From: Gammaproteobacteria bacterium
GTDB lineage: Bacteria; Pseudomonadota; Gammaproteobacteria; Pseudomonadales; Litorivicinaceae
Direction of reading: 5' to 3'
Assembly (NCBI GenBank): GCA_002731015.1
Contig: PBZM01000044.1
Span: 1 to 36,689, forward strand
Length of the DNA: 36,689 bases
This document shows, piece after piece, positions 28,992-36,496 of the stretch (positions within the stretch are counted from its first letter, which is position 1; each line of letters opens with the position of its first letter). The notes under the pieces are model-generated. The model worked only from the letters and a program-made list of their open reading frames with translations. It was not told the origin of the DNA and made no database searches. The position numbers were made by a program, and so were the translations under genes.

Positions 28992-30236
28992 ATGCTTAAT
29001 TGGGAAGCTTTTAATGAACCAGATGAAAAAATTACCGCTACATCAAAGCAGGTAAAACAAGAAGTACCAAAACAATTAGCGACTGAAGCGGAACTAACGG
29101 CCGAAACCGCTGATCAAATGCGCTACGAGCCAACCGGATCGGCTGCTTATGAAGCCGCCCAAAAAGCACTAGAGCAGCTGGACGTGGCACCGGGTCTTGA
29201 AGAGCTCGAAATGGGGGCAGAGCGTGTTCAAGTAGATCAGAAACGGATGATCAACTGTCGTGCCGATCTGAATCAGCTCGTGCCATTTAAGTATGAGTGG
29301 GCTTGGACCAAGTATCTGGATGGTTGCGCGAATCATTGGATGCCGCAAGAAATCAATATGACTCAAGATATTGCTTTATGGCGGTCAAGCGATGGTCTGT
29401 CGGCGGACGAGCGCATGATAGTTAAGCGAAATCTAGGATTCTTCTCGACCGCTGACTCACTGGTTGCCAACAATCTTGTACTCTCGATTTATCGGTTGGT
29501 GACAAACCCTGAGTGCCGCCAGTATCTACTGCGTCAAGCCTTTGAAGAGGCAATCCATACGCATGCGTACCAGTACTGTATTGAGTCACTCGGAATGGAT
29601 GAAGGTGAGATCTTCAACATGTATCGCGAAATCCCATCTGTCGCTAAAAAAGCCGCTTGGGCATTGAAGTACACCCAAGCAATCGGTAACCCACAGTTCC
29701 AGACAGGCACCACGGAAAATGATCAGGAGTTACTGCAAAATCTGATCGCCTTCTACTGCGTCCTTGAGGGTCTTTTTTTCTATTGTGGCTTCTCACAGAT
29801 TTTGTCGATGGGTCGCCGAAATAAAATGACTGGTGTCGCGGAGCAGTTCCAGTACATATTGCGTGATGAGTCTATGCATGTGAACTTTGGTGTAGACGTT
29901 ATCAACCAAGTAAAAAACGAGAATCCACACCTTTGGACGGAGCAGTTCCAAGCAAAAATGACGCAGATGATCTTGGAAGGTTTAGCACTTGAGATTGAGT
30001 ACGCACGTGACACGATGCCACGAGGTGTTCTTGGCATGAACGCGCAGATGATGGAAGAGTATCTGAAATTCATCACTAACCGTCGACTCACTCAAATCGG
30101 ATTGTCAGAACAGTTCCCTGGCGTGGACAATCCTTTCCCATGGATGAGCGAAATCATGGATCTGCGTAAAGAGAAAAACTTCTTTGAAACGCGAGTAACC
30201 GAATACCAAGTGGGCGGCGCGTTGTCCTGGGACTAG
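28992..30236 (+). CDS. nrdB: Ribonucleoside-diphosphate reductase, small subunit NrdB
   Basis: This is the di-metal oxygen-dependent subunit that stores the tyrosyl radical; 414 residues, similar to Pseudomonas NrdB. Ligands seen: Glu185/Glu186 and His189 in [12 protein letters not shown], Glu293 and His296 in [10 protein letters not shown], with Glu120 and Glu259 as further candidates. Tyr193, four residues after His189, is in the place of Escherichia coli Tyr122. The C-terminal tail ([10 protein letters not shown]) provides the peptide that binds NrdA. The first 70 residues are a charged, low-complexity N-terminal extension. GAGGG precedes the ATG. A terminator follows. Confidence 0.97.
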   Translation: MLNWEAFNEPDEKITATSKQVKQEVPKQLATEAELTAETADQMRYEPTGSAAYEAAQKALEQLDVAPGLEELEMGAERVQVDQKRMINCRADLNQLVPFKYEWAWTKYLDGCANHWMPQEINMTQDIALWRSSDGLSADERMIVKRNLGFFSTADSLVANNLVLSIYRLVTNPECRQYLLRQAFEEAIHTHAYQYCIESLGMDEGEIFNMYREIPSVAKKAAWALKYTQAIGNPQFQTGTTENDQELLQNLIAFYCVLEGLFFYCGFSQILSMGRRNKMTGVAEQFQYILRDESMHVNFGVDVINQVKNENPHLWTEQFQAKMTQMILEGLALEIEYARDTMPRGVLGMNAQMMEEYLKFITNRRLTQIGLSEQFPGVDNPFPWMSEIMDLRKEKNFFETRVTEYQVGGALSWD

Positions 30237-30257
30237 ACCTCAGCCGAGGCCAGTTTT

Positions 30258-30284
30258 AGCCCAGACTTCGGTCTGGGCTTTTTT
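30258..30284 (+). terminator. Terminator of nrdAB
   Basis: A 9-base AGCCCAGAC/GTCTGGGCT stem closed by a TTCG tetraloop is followed by a T-run. It begins 22 bases after the nrdB stop. Confidence 0.97.
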
Positions 30285-30360
30285 ATGTCAGTAAGGTTTA
30301 CACTTTTATATTAATCAGAGCCCGCATCCTACTTGATTACATTCGAGTAGCACGCGTCAA

Positions 30361-31314
30361 TTAGCGATGTTTTTCAGATCGACCAAAGATGCTATTTACT
30401 TCTTGCCGTGTTGGTGGCTGACATCCAACTCTTGTGCAGTTTATACCAGCGGACTGCGCAGAAAATGTCAGAATCTCTGACAACTGGTTCGCGTCCAGTT
30501 GCGCCATTTGGTCCCCGATCAAGTTCAATCTCTCAATTTCTGATAACAACGCCCCATGCAGTGAATCGCCTGCCCCGACGGTATCAGCTATGACTCCCGG
30601 TAACACTGAGGGAACGCGCACGGACACGCCACGGCGGGTTAAACCAACCAGACCATCAGCTCCCATTGTGTAAACACAAAGTTGGGGTGTGTATGCTTCA
30701 GTAAACTTTTCCAGAGCATTATCAGTCCATTCGGGGTAAAGATAATTAAGATCCTCGTCACTGAGTTTGACTATATCAGCTTCAATAAAGAACCGGATCA
30801 TTCCCTTTAAATATTCCTCTCGGTTCTTTGTAATCGACGGACGACAGTTCGGATCGATCGAAATCAGCGCTCCTCGTTGTTTGGCTGCCTGCAAAACTTC
30901 AAACCATGCATCCTGATCTTCTCTCGGAATTAGTGCACAAGATCCAACATGAAAGACCAACATCTGTTGAGGAAATGATTTAACAATGTCCACAACCGGC
31001 ACCTCTCGATCAGCTGTTTCTTTTCGATAGAAGGCGTAGTTAGGATTGCCGGCCTCATCAAAAGAGACGATCGCAAGAGATGAACAGGCTTCTGAACGAG
31101 AATTCGGCCTCAGCCTCACGTTACATTCAGAGAGACGGTCAACCAATAAATCCCCAAAAGAATCTGTGCTTATATTAGAAACATAGAGCACTGGAGAACC
31201 CATCAATCCCACCGCAAGCGCACAATTAACCGTTGAACCACCGGGGAAAGCCTCAAACAATCTTCGCTCACGATCAATCAAATCTACAATAGCATCACCG
31301 CCGATCACGATCAT
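30361..31314 (-). CDS. PfkB-family sugar kinase, fructokinase-like
   Basis: This 317-residue kinase starts MIVIGGDAIVDLI. Seen: the substrate-binding GGSTVNCALAVGLMG near 25-39, the ribokinase/PfkB signature and anion hole in DTVGAGDSLHG at 244-254 with catalytic Asp250, and SIDPNCRPS. The pattern DAIVDLI with SIDPN-R and FPGGSTVN is that of fructokinases. It would phosphorylate a hexose, probably fructose, using ATP; the exact sugar is not fixed by sequence. It stands alone, with AGGGA about ten bases before the ATG. A candidate structured RNA lies about 100 bases upstream on the same strand, so either an sRNA gene precedes it or the RNA is its leader. Confidence 0.85.
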   Translation of the reverse strand: MIVIGGDAIVDLIDRERRLFEAFPGGSTVNCALAVGLMGSPVLYVSNISTDSFGDLLVDRLSECNVRLRPNSRSEACSSLAIVSFDEAGNPNYAFYRKETADREVPVVDIVKSFPQQMLVFHVGSCALIPREDQDAWFEVLQAAKQRGALISIDPNCRPSITKNREEYLKGMIRFFIEADIVKLSDEDLNYLYPEWTDNALEKFTEAYTPQLCVYTMGADGLVGLTRRGVSVRVPSVLPGVIADTVGAGDSLHGALLSEIERLNLIGDQMAQLDANQLSEILTFSAQSAGINCTRVGCQPPTRQEVNSIFGRSEKHR

Positions 31315-31411
31315 ATCGCTGCTTCCCTAACACGTGTAAATTTAAAAAATAAGCCACTTTCCATCACCGTACTGAATTGACCTAAAAATGCCACAGTAAC
31401 GAACGAGACTT

Positions 31412-31558
31412 GCTAAAAATAAAAACAAAGAAGGTGACTGCGTGGCGCAGCGACAGATAAAAGTTTTCGGGCGTAAAATTCGACATCCATGTCGACGCCC
31501 GAATCCTTCCTTTTGTTCCCAATCCTTTGGGATACCGGAAACCGGCATCGTGTCCTAT
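31412..31558 (-). ncRNA. Candidate CsrA/RsmA-sequestering small RNA (RsmY/RsmZ/CsrB-like)
   Basis: On the minus strand a transcript starting near 31558 would begin AUAGGACAC, then fold TGCCGG-TTT-CCGGTA (31533-31547), directly followed by TCCCAA-AGGA-TTGGGA (31517-31532), a single-stranded AAAAGGAAGGA, a hairpin closed by TTCGGGCG/CGCCCGAA (31466-31503) with inner CGAC-ATGGAT-GTCG, and GTCGCTGCG-CCA-CGCAGTCAC (31434-31454) followed by a U-rich run. Five GGA motifs lie at 31486-31555, all in loops or unpaired. ACAUGGAUGU nearly equals the core of the CsrA SELEX consensus. RsmZ of Pseudomonas has a similar CCCC-GAAGGAU-GGGG hairpin. A 68-codon frame crosses the hairpins and has no ribosome site. 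The U-run is interrupted, so termination is less sure. It could instead be the kinase leader. Confidence 0.6.
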
Positions 31559-31564
31559 TTTTTC

Positions 31565-31573
31565 ATTATAACA
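31565..31573 (-). promoter_or_regulatory. Extended -10 promoter for the candidate RNA
   Basis: On the minus strand TGTTATAAT is a perfect extended -10 (TGnTATAAT). The -35 is weak (TTGTCC with 15 bases, or TTTGTC with 16), as is usual for extended -10 promoters. No TGTAAG-N6-CTTACA GacA box is seen upstream. Confidence 0.65.
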
Positions 31574-31860
31574 CGATATTTTTCTGGACAAAAAGGCTTT
31601 TAGGCGGAAAATTCCTTGGGAATTGATTAAAAAAAACTATTGAAAAATAATTTATAATAAAGGTCTTAATCTCAATAATTAGCAGTTGGTGCTCTCTGGC
31701 GTCACCACTAGTAAACAATGGACGGGGAGAGAATACAGAAAAACCCAGACCAACGTTTTTACTGCCACTTTAATAAACCAAAGCCAAAAAGCGATTGTAC
31801 TAGCTAGCTGAATTCCCTCTAAAACCGCTGTGATTTTTCGTTGACAAAGGAGCCTCCAAC
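31574..31860. other. Intergenic region before the glyoxalase gene
   Basis: There is no gene. A very A+T-rich block with TATAAT at 31653-31658 on the plus strand has no matching -35. A TGGTG/CACCA hairpin with an 11-base loop lies near 31686-31706. AAAGGAG about eight bases before 31861 is the ribosome site of the next gene. Confidence 0.5.
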
Positions 31861-32244
31861 ATGCACTTAAATAAAATTACGATCCTGGTCCACGACATCG
31901 ACGCGGCGGTCCAATTTTTTCGTGACGCCCTTGGTTTAAAATTAATCGAAGATAGCCTCATATCCGAATCCAAGCGGATTGTATGTCTCGCCACATCCGA
32001 CTCAAGGACGGCGTTCAACATTACCAAGCCCAAACACGGAGATGAATTCTTGGTAGGCCGTCAAGCGGGGGATCGAGTTTTCGTGTTCATGGATACTTCA
32101 GACCTAAACCGTGATATGCAAAGATTTCAACATAACCGAGTAGCGATATTCGATGGGCCGAGAACAGAAGACTTCGGCAGATGCGTGATAATAAAAGACT
32201 TGGTAGGAAACAAGTGGGAACTCGTTGAACGTCGATTATCTTGA
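31861..32244 (+). CDS. Glyoxalase/bleomycin-resistance (VOC) fold protein
   Basis: This is a 127-residue single-unit protein with two VOC beta-alpha-beta-beta-beta modules. Seen: KITILVHDIDAAVQFFRDALGLKL at 4-27, the typical first module, and FGRCVIIKDLVGNKWELVE near 107-125, the typical last strand with its Glu metal ligand. VOC proteins include glyoxalase I, dioxygenases and resistance proteins; nothing here selects among them. A strong AAAGGAG ribosome site precedes the ATG. It stands next to an acetyltransferase on the same strand, with no clear operon link. Confidence 0.8.
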   Translation: MHLNKITILVHDIDAAVQFFRDALGLKLIEDSLISESKRIVCLATSDSRTAFNITKPKHGDEFLVGRQAGDRVFVFMDTSDLNRDMQRFQHNRVAIFDGPRTEDFGRCVIIKDLVGNKWELVERRLS

Positions 32245-32375
32245 AGTTTATCTAAATTACCGCTGCTGACTATTATTTTCCCTAGGCAAAGTTATCAATA
32301 TGTTTGAGTGATAGTAACCGCTCATCCATACTAGGCAGGCTTGGAAAAAACCTTTTGTGCTCGGACTGTTCGTCT

Positions 32376-32825
32376 ATGATCAATTGTCGGCCCGCTACCA
32401 TCAAAGACTTAACCCGAATCGCGGCAGGTAATTGTGCGATGGCGAAAGAGACCGAGAGTATCAATCTATCGCAACCCAAGGTTGAAGACGGGGTTAGGGC
32501 TGTTTTATCCAACAGAAATCACGGAATTTATTGGGTCGCAGAAAAAGAAGCTCGTGTGGTAGGACAGATTCTAATTACCTACGAATGGTCTGACTGGAGA
32601 AATGCTCAGATCTGGTGGATCCAGAGTGTTTATGTATGGCCAAGCGCTAGACGTCAAGGAGTATTCAAGGCATTACTAGAATACGTAACATCGAAAGCAA
32701 CGAAAGCATCTGCATGTGGACTGCGTCTGTACGCCGATACATCGAACACCGAAGCCCACGCAACCTATCTAAACCAAGGTTTCGAAACGGGCCACTATCA
32801 AGTCTTCGAAAAAACGTTGCGATGA
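32376..32825 (+). CDS. GNAT-family N-acetyltransferase
   Basis: From ATG 32376 the protein has 149 residues and begins INCRPATIKDLTRIAAGN, the usual GNAT opening; a TTG frame start at 32304 would add 24 residues unlike the family. Seen: the acetyl-CoA segment SVYVWPSARRQGVFKALLEYV with the Arg-Arg-x-Gly-x-[FA] loop, and the late GFETGHYQVFEK strand. EWSDWRNAQIWWIQSVYV is typical of a subgroup of small-molecule or ribosomal acetyltransferases. Substrate unknown. No strong ribosome site is visible at either start. Confidence 0.8.
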   Translation: MINCRPATIKDLTRIAAGNCAMAKETESINLSQPKVEDGVRAVLSNRNHGIYWVAEKEARVVGQILITYEWSDWRNAQIWWIQSVYVWPSARRQGVFKALLEYVTSKATKASACGLRLYADTSNTEAHATYLNQGFETGHYQVFEKTLR

Positions 32826-33259
32826 CTAACCTATTGACGATCAGTAAGTACAAAACCAGCGGTATCACGTCAGCCGGCATAACAATTATCTGTAGCATCA
32901 AGAGCCTTTAATTCGATCATTTCTGGTCGATCCACGGGCGCTTACAGCATGTCTGACAGTAAATGCGCCATCCAAGCAATCATAACCATCGAACCATCAA
33001 CACGTAACACAGCATCATCAGACTGACCTCCCGACCCCTATCCCAGTCAGAACGAATCGGCCCATACACGTATCTGGTTTGATAGGCGACGGACCGAAGC
33101 ACTGCGCTAGCCGCGAAAAACATTGCACAGCTCCTAGAAATCTGTGCGTCCAGAAAACGATGAGACAAAGCTGAAAATTTTTTAAGCGCCAAGTCACCAG
33201 TCCTTCCAACTCTTGCGAGGTCTATGGGTAGGATTTCCGTTTATTTCGGTATTTTTGAT
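32826..33259. other. Intergenic region between GNAT gene and pyk; possible small minus-strand gene
   Basis: No recognised gene. On the minus strand a 70-codon frame (32980-33192) starts at TTG, eight bases after a good ribosome site GGAAGGA (33201-33207). It encodes a partly hydrophobic peptide with AMFFAASAVLRSVAYQTRYV and LMMLCYVLMVRWL. It lies 67 bases downstream of pyk on the same strand and could be co-transcribed. A second frame overlaps it, and the start is weak, so I do not call it as a gene. Confidence 0.4.
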
Positions 33260-34723
33260 TCAATCACCACCCACGGTCCGTCTAGCCTCTTTGACAGATA
33301 CAATTTTTATGGTGCTCGTGCCGCCCGGATTATTTAGGCGATCACCACGAGTTAACAGAACCTGACTATCACCGGGGAAAACTAATATATCAGCTACCTG
33401 ACCAACAACAAAATCGTCGATGTAGCTCATCGGCTGATCCTCGGGTGAAACAAATGCCAGCGGCATAACCCCTCGAAAAAGCGCCATCCTAGCCAACGTT
33501 CGTGATTGATTAGACAGCGCAACAATCGGTAACCTAGAGCCAGAACGACTCATCCAAAGGGGCGTGGAGCCACTTTCTGTTATACAAACTATTGCTGCTA
33601 GTTTCTTCAAATGGCTTGCGATATACATTGCTCCAAGCGCAATCGCCTCGTCCCGGCGATCGTATTGTGCCTCAACACGTGCGCCGAGGGCACGAGCTTG
33701 ATTTGTTTGCTCAGCACCCTCGGCAGTCTTGGCCATCGCCAGCACAGTCTCAATCGGGTATTCACCCGTAGCGGTTTCAGCCGACAACATTACGGCGTCG
33801 GTGCCGTCAAGCACCGCGTTTGCTACATCAAAAACTTCCGCTCGTGTCGGCATCGAATTAGATATCATCGACTCCATCATTTGCGTCGCGGTGATCACGG
33901 GACAATCTAACGCTCGAGCACGGGCGATAATTTTCTTCTGGACACCAATCAAGCGGTCGTCACCAATCTCAACCCCCAAATCACCACGCGCAACCATCAC
34001 GGCGTCGCTCGCTGATATCATCGCATCTAAAACATCCTCTGATGCGACGGCTTCCGCGCGCTCAATCTTTGCAATCAGGTCAGCCTTTGATCCACGCTTT
34101 GTCAGCGCATGTCGCGCGTGGTGAATATCTTCAGCATCGCGAGGGAACGAAATCGCAACGAAATCGGCTTCGATCTCGGCTGCCAACTTCATATCTTGAT
34201 AGTCCTTATCCGTCAGCGATCCGGCGGACAGTCCGCCGCCTTTTCTGTTGATACCCTTGTTGTTAGATAACTTGCCCCCCGTGACGACCTCTGTGAAGAT
34301 CTGCGAGCCCGTTACATCTAAAACTTTTAAGACAACGCGACCGTCATCCAAAAGCAAGATGTCTCCGGGTCCGCAGTCATTAGGCAGTCCACGATAATCG
34401 AGACCAACTATTGTCTCGTCGCCACGACTAGGATCTAGTTCAGCATCCAATATAAACTTCATCCCAACCTTCAACGTCACCGATCCGCTTTGAAATTGTG
34501 CGATTCGTATTTTCGGCCCCTGAAGATCGGCCAGTACGGCGACGGTTCGACCGATCTCATTGGCAATCGCCCGGACTTCCTTCGCACGCCTGTAGTGATC
34601 GTGAGGAACTCCGTGCGAGAAGTTCAATCGACAGACATCAACACCGGCCACAAGAAGATTCTTCATTACGCCTGGACGGTCTGTGGCCGGGCCTAAGGTG
34701 GCAACTATTTTGGTGCGTCGCAT
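33260..34723 (-). CDS. pyk: Pyruvate kinase
   Basis: This is the last enzyme of glycolysis: phosphoenolpyruvate plus ADP to pyruvate plus ATP. It has 487 residues, normal for the PykA type. Seen: RRTKIVATLGPATD and RLNFSHG near the start, ADLQGPKIR (substrate and metal), DLIAKIERAEAV with catalytic Lys, VMVARGDLGVEI, and MESMISNSMPTRAEVFDVANAVLDGTDAVMLSAETATG. The C-terminal regulatory domain is present (ITESGSTPLWMSRSGSRLPIVALS). AAGGA is eight bases before the ATG. A good minus-strand promoter with an overlapping inverted repeat lies upstream. Confidence 0.98.
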   Translation of the reverse strand: MRRTKIVATLGPATDRPGVMKNLLVAGVDVCRLNFSHGVPHDHYRRAKEVRAIANEIGRTVAVLADLQGPKIRIAQFQSGSVTLKVGMKFILDAELDPSRGDETIVGLDYRGLPNDCGPGDILLLDDGRVVLKVLDVTGSQIFTEVVTGGKLSNNKGINRKGGGLSAGSLTDKDYQDMKLAAEIEADFVAISFPRDAEDIHHARHALTKRGSKADLIAKIERAEAVASEDVLDAMISASDAVMVARGDLGVEIGDDRLIGVQKKIIARARALDCPVITATQMMESMISNSMPTRAEVFDVANAVLDGTDAVMLSAETATGEYPIETVLAMAKTAEGAEQTNQARALGARVEAQYDRRDEAIALGAMYIASHLKKLAAIVCITESGSTPLWMSRSGSRLPIVALSNQSRTLARMALFRGVMPLAFVSPEDQPMSYIDDFVVGQVADILVFPGDSQVLLTRGDRLNNPGGTSTIKIVSVKEARRTVGGD

Positions 34724-34817
34724 ACCAAATATCCTTGTTTAGGGGTTTCGATGTCTTTGATTGATTTAATTTTGAGAAAGTTTAATCACAACCCCGCAAA
34801 CCAGGTCGTGGACCTTT

Positions 34818-34857
34818 ATCATACTAAGGTACTTGGAGGCCTGACAAAAGTTTTGTC
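34818..34857 (-). promoter_or_regulatory. pyk promoter with overlapping operator-like palindrome
   Basis: On the minus strand TTGTCA (34847-34842, 5/6) is separated by 18 bases from TATGAT (34823-34818, 5/6), a good sigma-70 promoter. The perfect inverted repeat GACAAAA-G-TTTTGTC (34843-34857) covers the -35, so a repressor could block RNA polymerase. It does not look like the HexR or Cra consensus. Confidence 0.65.
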
Positions 34858-34989
34858 GTGGTAAGACAACGAGTGAGAGTTTCCAAAAAGATGCTCGATA
34901 GACCACATCTTGGATGACTCAAAATTCAACAAAGAAATCTGCTGCGTAGCTTTACCGTTAAGATCTTCGGGCGGAGAATACCCGCCTTT

Positions 34990-35006
34990 TTGGCATATAT
35001 TTCGCT
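34990..35006 (+). promoter_or_regulatory. Candidate sigma-54 (-24/-12) promoter for the ammonium transporter
   Basis: TTGGCATATATTTCGCT keeps the -24 GG and -12 GC at the exact sigma-54 spacing, with TGGCA at the -24 and T-x-GCT at the -12. Transcription would begin near 35017, about 110 bases before the start codon. The match at the -12 is imperfect (TTCGC for TTTGC or TTTTGC). Confidence 0.45.
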
Positions 35007-35031
35007 CATATCTCGGAGACATAAAAATTCC

Positions 35032-35108
35032 GCACCAAATCCGCGCACATTGAACCAAACTTGGGCGCGTCTGGGTATTTTTACAAAAAAACGCACTATT
35101 ATGGTGCA
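35032..35108 (+). promoter_or_regulatory. NtrC-like sites in the ammonium transporter leader
   Basis: GCACTATTATGGTGCA (35093-35108) is a near-perfect NtrC site, very like the enhancer sites of enterobacterial glnA. A weaker copy GCACCAAATCCGCGCA lies at 35032-35047. Both sit downstream of the -24/-12 promoter candidate, and the first ends only 18 bases before the start codon. NtrC normally binds well upstream, so the arrangement is unusual. Confidence 0.5.
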
Positions 35109-35126
35109 AATAAATGGAGAGACTTT

Positions 35127-36347
35127 ATGGAGCCAACGCTAACAGGCTTAGCTGAACGCATCGATTTAATCGTTGCCGGGACTGACACTTTTTTTCTTTT
35201 GTTAGGCGCCATCCTCGTACTTTTTATGCATGCCGGATTCGCGTTCTTAGAAGTCGGCACCGTCCGTCACAAGAATCAAGTCAATGCACTAGTCAAAATC
35301 CTAACTGACTTTGGCGCCTCAACACTTGCATACTTTTTCGTAGGCTATCAGGTCGCTTACGCCACAGGTTTCCTAGTTAGCGCGGACCAAATGATGGCCG
35401 GCAATGGCTTTGCGCTTGTGAAATTCTTTTTTTTAGTCACGTTCGCTGCAGCCATACCCGCAATCATCTCGGGCGGTATCGCCGAGCGCGGTAATTTTTG
35501 GCCTATGATGCTTGCTAATGTTTCAATCGTGGCACTGATCTATCCACTCTTTGAGGGGATGATCTGGAACGGTAACTTTGGCTTCCAGCATTGGATAGAA
35601 AGTGTTACCGGATCAGCATTCCATGACTTCGCCGGATCTGTCGTCGTACACGGCATGGGTGGATGGCTCGCATTGGTGGGAATTATTTTCCTCGGTTCAC
35701 GGGCTGGACGAGTTCGTAATGGGACAGTAATTTCCTTCGCACCAAGTTCCATCCCGTTTCTCGCGCTCGGCGCTTGGATATTAACTGTTGGATGGTTCGG
35801 CTTCAATGTGATGAGCGCGCAGGCAGTCGAGGGCATCAGCGGGCTGGTTGCAGTGAATTCACTGATGGCTATGGTTGGCGGAACCCTTGCCGCATTGATT
35901 GTTGGAAAAAATGATCCTGGCTTTATCCATAACGGTCCGCTCGCTGGTCTTGTTGCGGTCTGCGCCGGCTCAGATGTTTTCCACCCACTCGGAGCTCTGG
36001 CAACAGGGCTAGTGGCCGGCGGCATTTTTGTTTGGCTGTTCGTTTGGTGCTCCAATCAAAAGAACATCGATGATGTTCTTGGGGTTTGGGCACTTCACGG
36101 TGTCTGCGGGGCTTGGGGCGGATTAGCTTGCGGAATCTTCGGCACGGACGCTTTCGGTGGACTAGGCGGTGTCTCGTTTATGGCTCAACTAATCGGGACG
36201 ATCACGGGCGTTAGTATCGCGGTGTTTGGGGGCTTGACAGTCTACGGACTAATCAGCCATACGCTAGGAATTCGGTTATCTGAAGAGGAGGAGTTCGACG
36301 GAGCAGATTTATCGATTCACCGCATAAAGGCCAATCCAGAAAGCTGA
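35127..36347 (+). CDS. amt: Ammonium transporter (Amt/AmtB family)
   Basis: This is an inner-membrane ammonium channel of 406 residues with eleven hydrophobic spans. From ATG 35127 (GGAGAG upstream) there is no cleaved signal peptide; a frame reaching to 35061 crosses the NtrC-like site and is rejected. Seen: FAFLEVGTVRHKNQVN near 38-52, the periplasmic Asp167 in HDFAGS, and the pore twin histidines His175 in VVVHGMGG and His324 in ALHGVCGAWGG. VGWFGFNVMSAQ carries the conserved Trp-Phe of the recruitment site. No glnK/glnB gene, the usual partner, is adjacent. Nitrogen control is suggested by the upstream sites. Confidence 0.95.
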   Translation: MEPTLTGLAERIDLIVAGTDTFFLLLGAILVLFMHAGFAFLEVGTVRHKNQVNALVKILTDFGASTLAYFFVGYQVAYATGFLVSADQMMAGNGFALVKFFFLVTFAAAIPAIISGGIAERGNFWPMMLANVSIVALIYPLFEGMIWNGNFGFQHWIESVTGSAFHDFAGSVVVHGMGGWLALVGIIFLGSRAGRVRNGTVISFAPSSIPFLALGAWILTVGWFGFNVMSAQAVEGISGLVAVNSLMAMVGGTLAALIVGKNDPGFIHNGPLAGLVAVCAGSDVFHPLGALATGLVAGGIFVWLFVWCSNQKNIDDVLGVWALHGVCGAWGGLACGIFGTDAFGGLGGVSFMAQLIGTITGVSIAVFGGLTVYGLISHTLGIRLSEEEEFDGADLSIHRIKANPES

Positions 36348-36393
36348 CTTCGGCTAGGCACTGCCGAAGCAGTGCCTACTTGCCTGATTTTTT
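36348..36393 (+). terminator. Terminator region of amt with two alternative hairpins
   Basis: TAGGCACTGC-CGAA-GCAGTGCCTA (36355-36378) is a strong 10-base hairpin followed, after nine bases, by a T-run (36388-36393). An exclusive alternative, CTTCGGC-TAGGCACT-GCCGAAG (36348-36369), shares the left part of the same bases. The T-run is not directly attached, so termination efficiency is uncertain. Confidence 0.55.
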
Positions 36394-36496
36394 GAAAACG
36401 GGAGGTGCCTCGCGAACCAAACCGTTGGTAAGTAATCATAAAATAAAAGCTTTAAGGTAAATTATCCGTTTCGCACCAGTTTCAAATGAAATTTGA

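Noticed and set aside
31342-31591. Two overlapping minus-strand frames of about 68 codons
   Set aside because: They cross the hairpins of the candidate RNA in two frames, lack ribosome sites and have no recognisable domain.
34819-35109. 96-codon minus-strand frame between pyk and amt
   Set aside because: It starts at TTG inside the NtrC-like palindrome, has no family and covers the promoter elements of both genes.
35061-35126. Longer ammonium transporter frame from 35061
   Set aside because: It runs through the NtrC-like site and the ribosome site and adds a non-hydrophobic tail; ATG 35127 is supported.
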